DNA from: Acidaminobacter sp964416305
GTDB taxonomy: Bacteria > Bacillota > Clostridia > Peptostreptococcales > Acidaminobacteraceae
Assembly: GCA_964416305.1 (NCBI GenBank)
Contig: CAYQDM010000008.1
Coordinates: 53,259 to 117,258 of the forward strand
Length of the DNA: 64,000 nucleotides
Reading direction: 5' to 3'
Positions 59,968 to 64,000 of this stretch are shown here, piece after piece (position 1 is the first letter of the stretch; the number at the start of each line of letters is the position of its first letter). Under the pieces are notes generated by a model that did no database searches, was not told the DNA's origin, and saw nothing but the letters and a program-made list of their open reading frames with translations. The translations under genes were made by a program, and so were the position numbers.

Positions 59968-60682
59968 CAAGGTCGATTTCCATATCGATGAACACGAAAT
60001 TGTCAGCCTGATCGGCCCAAACGGCGCCGGCAAGACAACATTTTTCAACCTGCTGACAGGTATTTATGAGCCAACGGAAGGTCGCGTCGACTTTCTGGGG
60101 GCGGAGCTTAAAAAATCCAAGCCCTTTGAAATCACTAAGCTGGGCATGGCCAGAACCTTTCAGAATATCCGCCTGTTCTCCAGCATGACGGTTCTTGAAA
60201 ATGTCATGGTGGGCCAGCACTGCCGGACGTCTTCCAGTATCTTTGATGCGCTCCTTCACCTGAAGCGCCACAAGCTGGAGGAAGTCAGGATCCGCTCTGT
60301 CTGTGAAGAGATTCTGGAATTCCTGGATCTGACACAGTACAAAGACGAAATTGCCGTCAGTCTGCCGTATGGTATTCAGCGTCACGTGGAAATTGCGCGG
60401 GCTATGGCATCATCACCGCGCCTCATACTTCTGGACGAGCCTGCGGCCGGTCTGAACACCAATGAAAAAGTGGAAATGACGACACTGATCCGCAAGATCA
60501 GGGACAGGGGTTTCACAGTGCTATTGATTGAGCATGACATGAAGCTGGTCATGGGCATCTCCGACCGTGTCGCTGTTCTGGATTATGGCAATAAGATCGC
60601 CGAAGGGAAGCCTGAGGAGATTATGAAGAACGAGCGCGTCATAGCGGCGTATCTCGGAAAGGGGGCGGAGCAGAATGCTTAA
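59909..60682 (+). CDS. livG: Branched-chain amino-acid ABC transporter ATPase
   Basis: A 257-residue ATPase. Walker A is GPNGAGKTT (about 36-44), the Q-loop ARTFQNIRLF is present, the signature has the LivG form LPYGIQRHVEIARAM, and Walker B is LILLDEPAAGLN. ATG 59909 is chosen because AAAGGAGGAG lies about 10 nt before it; the GTG at 59900 is too close to that site. It starts inside livM and overlaps livF by eight bases. Confidence 0.94.
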   Translation: MKILEASGISKVFGGLTAVSKVDFHIDEHEIVSLIGPNGAGKTTFFNLLTGIYEPTEGRVDFLGAELKKSKPFEITKLGMARTFQNIRLFSSMTVLENVMVGQHCRTSSSIFDALLHLKRHKLEEVRIRSVCEEILEFLDLTQYKDEIAVSLPYGIQRHVEIARAMASSPRLILLDEPAAGLNTNEKVEMTTLIRKIRDRGFTVLLIEHDMKLVMGISDRVAVLDYGNKIAEGKPEEIMKNERVIAAYLGKGAEQNA

Positions 60683-61382
60683 GGTTCAAGGCATTGACGT
60701 TTTTTACGGCGGCATTCACGCCCTCCGCGACCTATCTTTTGAGATCCCTGCAGGGAAGATTGTCACTTTGATAGGCTCTAACGGCGCTGGCAAATCCACG
60801 ACTTTGAAGGCCATTTCGAATCTGGTGAAGTGCAAGGGTCAGATCCTTTTTGAGGAGGAGAACCTGCTGACGCTGCCATCGGAAAAAATCGTTGGTAAGG
60901 GCGTCATTCACGTGCCGGAGGGTCGCAGAATCTTTACAGCCCTGACGGTGGAAGAGAATCTGGATATGGGGTCTTATTTGCGCAAGGATAAGGATGGCGT
61001 GGCTAAAGACAAGGAATTCGTGTTCAAGCTCTTTCCGCGGCTGAAAGAACGGGCGAAGCAGATGGGTGGAACGCTTTCCGGTGGCGAGCAGCAGATGCTG
61101 GCTATTGGCCGCGCCCTGATGTCGAAGCCCCGCCTGCTGATGCTGGACGAGCCGTCCATGGGCTTGGCGCCAATTGTCGTCCAAGAAATCTTCAGTGCCA
61201 TAGCGGACCTGAACAAGACGACGGGCCTGACGGTGCTGCTGGTAGAACAGAACGCCAACATTGCTCTCCAGCTGGCAGATTACGCTTACGTCCTCGAGAC
61301 CGGCAGCATCACCATAGAGGGTGAAGCGAAAGCCCTGCTGACGGATGACCGGGTTAGGAAGGCATACTTAGGCGAAAGCTAG
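60675..61382 (+). CDS. livF: Branched-chain amino-acid ABC transporter ATPase
   Basis: A 235-residue ATPase, last gene of the liv operon. Walker A is GSNGAGKST (about 34-42), the signature is TLSGGEQQMLAIGRAL, Walker B LLMLDEPSMGLAP and the switch histidine is replaced by the usual LivF VEQN. AAAGGGGGCGG precedes ATG 60675 inside livG. The covarying hairpin element begins two bases after the stop and probably terminates the operon. Confidence 0.94.
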   Translation: MLKVQGIDVFYGGIHALRDLSFEIPAGKIVTLIGSNGAGKSTTLKAISNLVKCKGQILFEEENLLTLPSEKIVGKGVIHVPEGRRIFTALTVEENLDMGSYLRKDKDGVAKDKEFVFKLFPRLKERAKQMGGTLSGGEQQMLAIGRALMSKPRLLMLDEPSMGLAPIVVQEIFSAIADLNKTTGLTVLLVEQNANIALQLADYAYVLETGSITIEGEAKALLTDDRVRKAYLGES

Positions 61383-61383
61383 A

Positions 61384-61862
61384 GACGTGCATAAACAAAG
61401 AATAAGCCGTATGAAAGAGAGCTCGCTCTCTGAAGTACGGCTTATTCTTTGTTTATATAGGGCGCAGCCCGGTACCGAAGCGCAGCGCAGCGGAGCGAGG
61501 TAGCACGTCTGTATGGTGAGGTGTGCGTTGCGTTGGGGTGTGGCCCTATACCGAAGCGCAGCCCTAAATCACGCGCAGCGTGGTTAGGGGCGGAGCGAGG
61601 TGCACGTCCGGTGGAGTGAGGTGTACGTTTCTCTGGGGCGTGGCCCTATACCGAAGCGCAGCAATACGCCGAACGCAGTGAGGAGGATTGCGGGGCAATA
61701 GGCGCCAGCCGCGAGGTGCATGTCTGTATGGTGAGTTGTGCGTTGCGTTGGGGTGTGGCCCTATACCGAAGCGCATCAATACACCGAACGCAGTGAGGGG
61801 GATTGCGGGGCAATAGGCGCCAGCCGCGAGGTAGCACGTCTGTATAGTGAGGTGTAATTATA
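61384..61862 (+). repeat. Covarying hairpin element, copy 1, with tandem GC-rich tail
   Basis: GACGTGCATAAAC, then a perfect 21 bp stem (61391-61411 with 61436-61456) holding AATAAGCCGTA, an inner palindrome AGAGAGC / GCTCTCT, then TATATAGGGCGCAGCCCG and ACCGAAGCGCAG. The tail from about 61498 repeats a module of about 115-130 bp three to four times (words: CACGTCTGTATGGTGAGG, TGTGGCCCTATACCGAAGCG, GCAATAGGCGCCAGCCGC). It ends GAGGTGTAATTAT like copy 2 at 48021. Two GCGGCT-family REP pieces (61691-61714 and 61807-61830) are part of the tandem unit. Confidence 0.85.
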
Positions 61863-61864
61863 TT

Positions 61865-61953
61865 ACCGTCCACGTCCCCGGGTCCAAGTTGGTGTCAGTC
61901 ACTCAGTTAATGTTGGTGTCTGACACCGAGTTTGTTTTGGTGCCAGAGCTTGT
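61865..61953 (-). repeat. REP-like cluster with GGTGTCTGACACC palindrome
   Basis: Contains GTCCACGTCCCC, GTTGGTGTCAGTCAC, the 13 nt palindrome GGTGTCTGACACC (61915-61927) and, inverted, GCTCTGGCACCAAAAC, so it is kin to the tandem repeats at 8166. Bases 61954-62039 show no gene. Confidence 0.7.
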
Positions 61954-62039
61954 TAGGTGCAAGTCTTACAGGCCTTACGGCGACTTCAACTCATGATGAC
62001 TCCCGCGCTAGCGATGTAATTTGCCCATCACACAAAAAA

Positions 62040-62115
62040 GGAAATTGGAGCAGCCGCACCAATTTCCCACAACTAATTCGGTTAAGAGGAAAACGGCGCG
62101 CTTTGCCGTTTTCCT
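62040..62115 (-). repeat. Double-hairpin element, copy 2
   Basis: Two hairpins, GGAAATTGG / CCAATTTCC and AGGAAAACGGC / GCCGTTTTCCT, separated by a 19 nt spacer (inverted: CTTAACCGAATTAGT...). The spacer and layout match copy 1 at 3172-3249 while the stems differ. It lies just past the HAD gene 3' end. Confidence 0.65.
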
Positions 62116-62149
62116 TTCCTTTTTTCATTCCCATCTCCAAGCCAAACCC

Positions 62150-62854
62150 CTACGCCCAATCCCAACTCTTAATCATCAAATCACAATGCTTTTCCAGCGT
62201 CTCCTCATCCACATGTCCATGATCCTCGACGCCAACTGTCACATACCCGGCAGTCCGGGCGGTTTCCAGAGCAAACAGTGCATCCTCGAAGACGACGCAG
62301 TCCTGCACGCCAAGCCCTAACCGTCGCGCCGCCTCGTGATAAATGTCAGGCTTATTCTTGCCAGCCCCGACATCCGATATCGTCAGGATCACCTCAAAAT
62401 AGTCATGAAGCCCAAAGCGCTCAAACAGCACGTCCACGTAAACCCGATCCGTCGTAGTCACCAGCGCCAGTTTGCGATCCTGTGCCCGCAGATGCTTCAA
62501 ATATTCCAGCGCATAATGCTTAAACACCACCTGCTCGCCATAAGCCTGCTTCAAGCGCAGGTCATAATACTCGGCCATTTCCTGCAGATCCAGAGTCTCC
62601 TGATACCGAGCGGCGACGGCCTCGATCACCTGATCCAGTGTAAAGCCCTGCATGGCTTTATGGACCTCCCGTGGCAGCTCGATCCCGTGAGTCCTCAGAT
62701 AATCCGGCATCAGGTGTCGCCACATCGTCATTGAATCGAACAGTGTGCCGTCCATGTCGAACAGAAACCCTTTGAACTTTTGCGGCAGTGAGGCGAGGGT
62801 CAGGTGACCATCGGCTATTTTATTTTTTTGAGGCTCTAAACCCATTTGTTCCAT
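62150..62854 (-). CDS. HAD-superfamily phosphatase (beta-phosphoglucomutase-like)
   Basis: A 234-residue hydrolase. HAD motif I is DMDGTLFDS (about 33-41), a helical cap domain follows (about 48-110), motif II is LVTTTDR, motif III lysine is in AGKNKPDIY and motif IV is VVFEDAL. This matches small-phosphometabolite phosphatases or phosphomutases; the substrate is not determined. ATG 62854 is chosen because AAGGAG ends 9 nt upstream, against TTG 62878. The first about 25 residues precede the HAD fold and contain A-D-G-H encoded by a GACCATCGGC copy. Confidence 0.88.
   Translation of the reverse strand: MEQMGLEPQKNKIADGHLTLASLPQKFKGFLFDMDGTLFDSMTMWRHLMPDYLRTHGIELPREVHKAMQGFTLDQVIEAVAARYQETLDLQEMAEYYDLRLKQAYGEQVVFKHYALEYLKHLRAQDRKLALVTTTDRVYVDVLFERFGLHDYFEVILTISDVGAGKNKPDIYHEAARRLGLGVQDCVVFEDALFALETARTAGYVTVGVEDHGHVDEETLEKHCDLMIKSWDWA
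62806..62815 (+). repeat. GACCATCGGC motif, in the 5' end of a CDS
   Basis: Exact core preceded by T, within the non-conserved N-terminal extension of the HAD protein. Confidence 0.8.
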
Positions 62855-62896
62855 CTCAAAACGCTCCTTAACCTTCAATTCAAAAAGCTCATCTCA

Positions 62897-62906
62897 GCCG
62901 ATGGTT
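62897..62906 (-). repeat. GACCATCGGC motif, AACCATCGGC variant
   Basis: Intergenic variant on the minus strand, 43 nt upstream of the HAD start and inverted with respect to the copy at 62806. Confidence 0.6.
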
Positions 62907-63096
62907 CCCCAAGCAACCCAGTCGCCCATCCACACATCCGGCTATTCTCACTTCATCTTATCATACTATCCCACGCCTGAAGCATAGAAAAGGATTTGAA
63001 ATCTTTCCAAAAATAATATAAAATCTCTTGGTAAGATTTCAAAAGCACCCAAATTGAAGCTTGGGAACAACCACATAGGCAAAGGAGAAATTTAAA

Positions 63097-63417
63097 ATGG
63101 CAAGCAAAGGCATCATCTGTACGACAAACAACGTAGAATATCTGGCATTTAGAAAGGCGCAAATTGGCGGCGCGCGCTCACTTGAGGAGCTCAAAGCTGT
63201 CACCGGCGCTTGCGGGGAATGCGATGGCTGCGGCGAAAACCTGGACAACATTATGTCCATGCTCTGCGGCTGCAAAAACGTCACGTTCCAGGATGTCTTG
63301 ACCGCGATCTCAAAGGGTGCTTCCACTGCGGATCAGGTAGCTGATGTGACTGGCGCTGGAACGGACTGCGGTAAGTGCAAAGCACTCGTTGCAAATGTTA
63401 TCGAGCTTGGCCGATAG
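63097..63417 (+). CDS. Small tandem BFD-like iron-sulfur protein
   Basis: A 106-residue cytoplasmic protein with two bacterioferritin-associated-ferredoxin-like [2Fe-2S] repeats. The first has ICTTNN followed by VTGACGECDGCGENL (cysteines C-x2-C-x2-C), then CGCKNVTFQDVLTAI. The second ends VTGAGTDCGKCKALVANVIEL. An electron-transfer or iron-handling role is likely; the partner is unknown. AAAGGAG precedes ATG 63097. Cluster type is inferred from spacing. Confidence 0.75.
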   Translation: MASKGIICTTNNVEYLAFRKAQIGGARSLEELKAVTGACGECDGCGENLDNIMSMLCGCKNVTFQDVLTAISKGASTADQVADVTGAGTDCGKCKALVANVIELGR

Positions 63418-63474
63418 TTATAGTCCCATCGAAATTACAGCAACACCCTAAGATGAACCCAGGAGGAGAACCCC

Positions 63475-63894
63475 ATGTACGTCTTTTCGATAGTCATGAT
63501 CGTCGCGTCCAATATCCTGTATCACATCGCGCAAAAATCCACGCCGGATAAGATCAATCCTTTTGTGAGCTTGACTGTGACCTACCTGGTGGCGGCAGCA
63601 CTCTCCGTTATCGCCCTTCTCTTCTACAAGACGGACAAAGGCGTCATTGAGTCCTTGCAGTCACTCAACTGGACGGCCTTTCTCCTGGGTATCTCAATTT
63701 TGGGGCTTGAGTTCGGCTTTCTGGCTGCCTACAGGGCGGGCTGGAACATCAGCGTAGGCAGCCTTGTGGCGAATATTGCCCTGGCCATTGCGCTGATTCC
63801 GGTGGGCATCATGATCTACAAGGAAGCCTTTGAGGTCAGCAAGATCTTTGGAGCGGTACTGTGCATTGCGGGACTTATTTTAATTAACAGATAG
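63475..63894 (+). CDS. Half-size EamA/DMT-type membrane protein
   Basis: A 139-residue protein with four or five membrane helices, equal to one EamA repeat. It opens YVFSIVMIVASNILYHIAQKSTP and ends with the EamA hallmark SLVANIALAIALIPVGIMIYKEAFEVSKIFGAVLCIAGLILI. Such half-size DMT proteins usually work as homo- or heterodimers; the substrate is unknown. AGGAGGAGA precedes ATG 63475. A terminator lies directly after the stop. Confidence 0.82.
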   Translation: MYVFSIVMIVASNILYHIAQKSTPDKINPFVSLTVTYLVAAALSVIALLFYKTDKGVIESLQSLNWTAFLLGISILGLEFGFLAAYRAGWNISVGSLVANIALAIALIPVGIMIYKEAFEVSKIFGAVLCIAGLILINR

Positions 63895-63901
63895 CTCTAA
63901 A

Positions 63902-63943
63902 AAAATGCCCCTGCCTGTATCAATGACCAGGCTGGGGCATTTT
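63902..63943 (+). terminator. Intrinsic terminator after the EamA gene
   Basis: AAAATGCCCC..GCCTG / CAGGC..GGGGCATTTT stem; the intron begins 5 nt after it. Confidence 0.92.
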
Positions 63944-63948
63944 CAATA

Positions 63949-64000
63949 GTGCGCCCGGCATGGGCGATAACTTGGTGGTGCAAGTCCACTACGCGCTCGG
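63949..64000 (+). mobile_element. 5' end of a group II intron, probably class C
   Basis: GTGCGCCCGGCATGGGCG followed by TGGTGGTGCAAGTCCACTA is the start of domain I. It matches the 5' pattern of bacterial IIC introns such as the Oceanobacillus one (GUGUGCCCGGCAUGGGUG). The element sits directly behind an intrinsic terminator, the usual IIC target. The rest, including any reverse transcriptase, is beyond the window. Confidence 0.85.

Noticed and set aside
61498..61860. CRISPR-like array
   Set aside because: The long units (about 115-130 bp) have no short constant repeat with unique spacers; it is a tandem GC-rich tail of the hairpin element.
63097..63417. Metallothionein-like protein
   Set aside because: Cysteine spacing and the VTGA-GxxCGxC context fit BFD-type iron-sulfur repeats better.
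1..64000. tRNA, rRNA or replication-origin sequences
   Set aside because: No cloverleaf, rRNA segment or DnaA-box cluster was recognised on either strand.

Overview
The window (about 64 kb) looks like chromosome of an anaerobic, amino-acid-fermenting member of the Clostridia. The reasons are the lysine-fermentation genes (kdd, kamA, kamB/C-like helpers, kamD, kamE), many Shine-Dalgarno-led GTG/TTG starts, strong SigA-type promoters, SLH-domain S-layer proteins and a Gram-positive-style surface glycan locus. A lysine-fermenting Acidaminobacter- or Fusibacter-like organism would fit, but genus is inference. No rRNA, tRNA or CRISPR array was found.

Layout. 0-11 kb: a sigma-54 activator, then kdd behind a near-consensus sigma-54 promoter, a 1.2 kb hairpin-rich gene-free stretch, kamA, and a kamB-kamC-kamD-kamE cluster encoding a P-loop protein, a MutS-like ATPase and the two subunits of B12/PLP lysine 5,6-aminomutase. 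11-15 kb: a small membrane protein and a two-component system whose kinase carries its own NMT1/THI5-like binding domain. 15-19 kb: a three-subunit molybdenum hydroxylase (xdhB-xdhC-xdhA order) behind a long structured leader. 19-36 kb: a surface locus with an S41 protease, three large SLH/Ig-like S-layer proteins, Wzz, a CapD-type dehydratase and an O-antigen-ligase-like protein. 36-38 kb: a frameshifted AlbA_2/Schlafen-type gene. 38-45 kb: an RND efflux pump with two TolC-like proteins. 45-50 kb: a fourth SLH protein, a CvrA-type antiporter and a DUF1328 protein. 50-56 kb: DUF3841, a polysaccharide deacetylase, an amino-acid-binding kinase with an NtrC-type regulator, and mazEF. 56-61 kb: a complete livJHMGF amino-acid ABC transporter behind a second sigma-54 promoter. 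62-64 kb: a HAD phosphatase, a BFD-like iron-sulfur protein, a half-size EamA protein and the first 52 nt of a group IIC intron.

The genes suggest a peptide/amino-acid fermenter. The Liv system imports amino acids, probably under the adjacent binding-protein kinase and sigma-54 regulator. Lysine is isomerised by KamA and KamDE and oxidised by Kdd. The remaining pathway genes (kce, kal and CoA enzymes) are not in this window.

The most striking signal is not a gene. A non-palindromic 10-mer, GACCATCGGC (extended consensus YGACCATCGGCA), occurs 20 times exactly and 25 times allowing a change at its first base. It lies on both strands, between and inside genes and in several reading frames, where about 0.1 exact hits are expected by chance. 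Its spread resembles a DNA uptake sequence or a chromosome-organising site. Several families of intergenic hairpin repeats are also present, including pairs whose stems differ but keep pairing.
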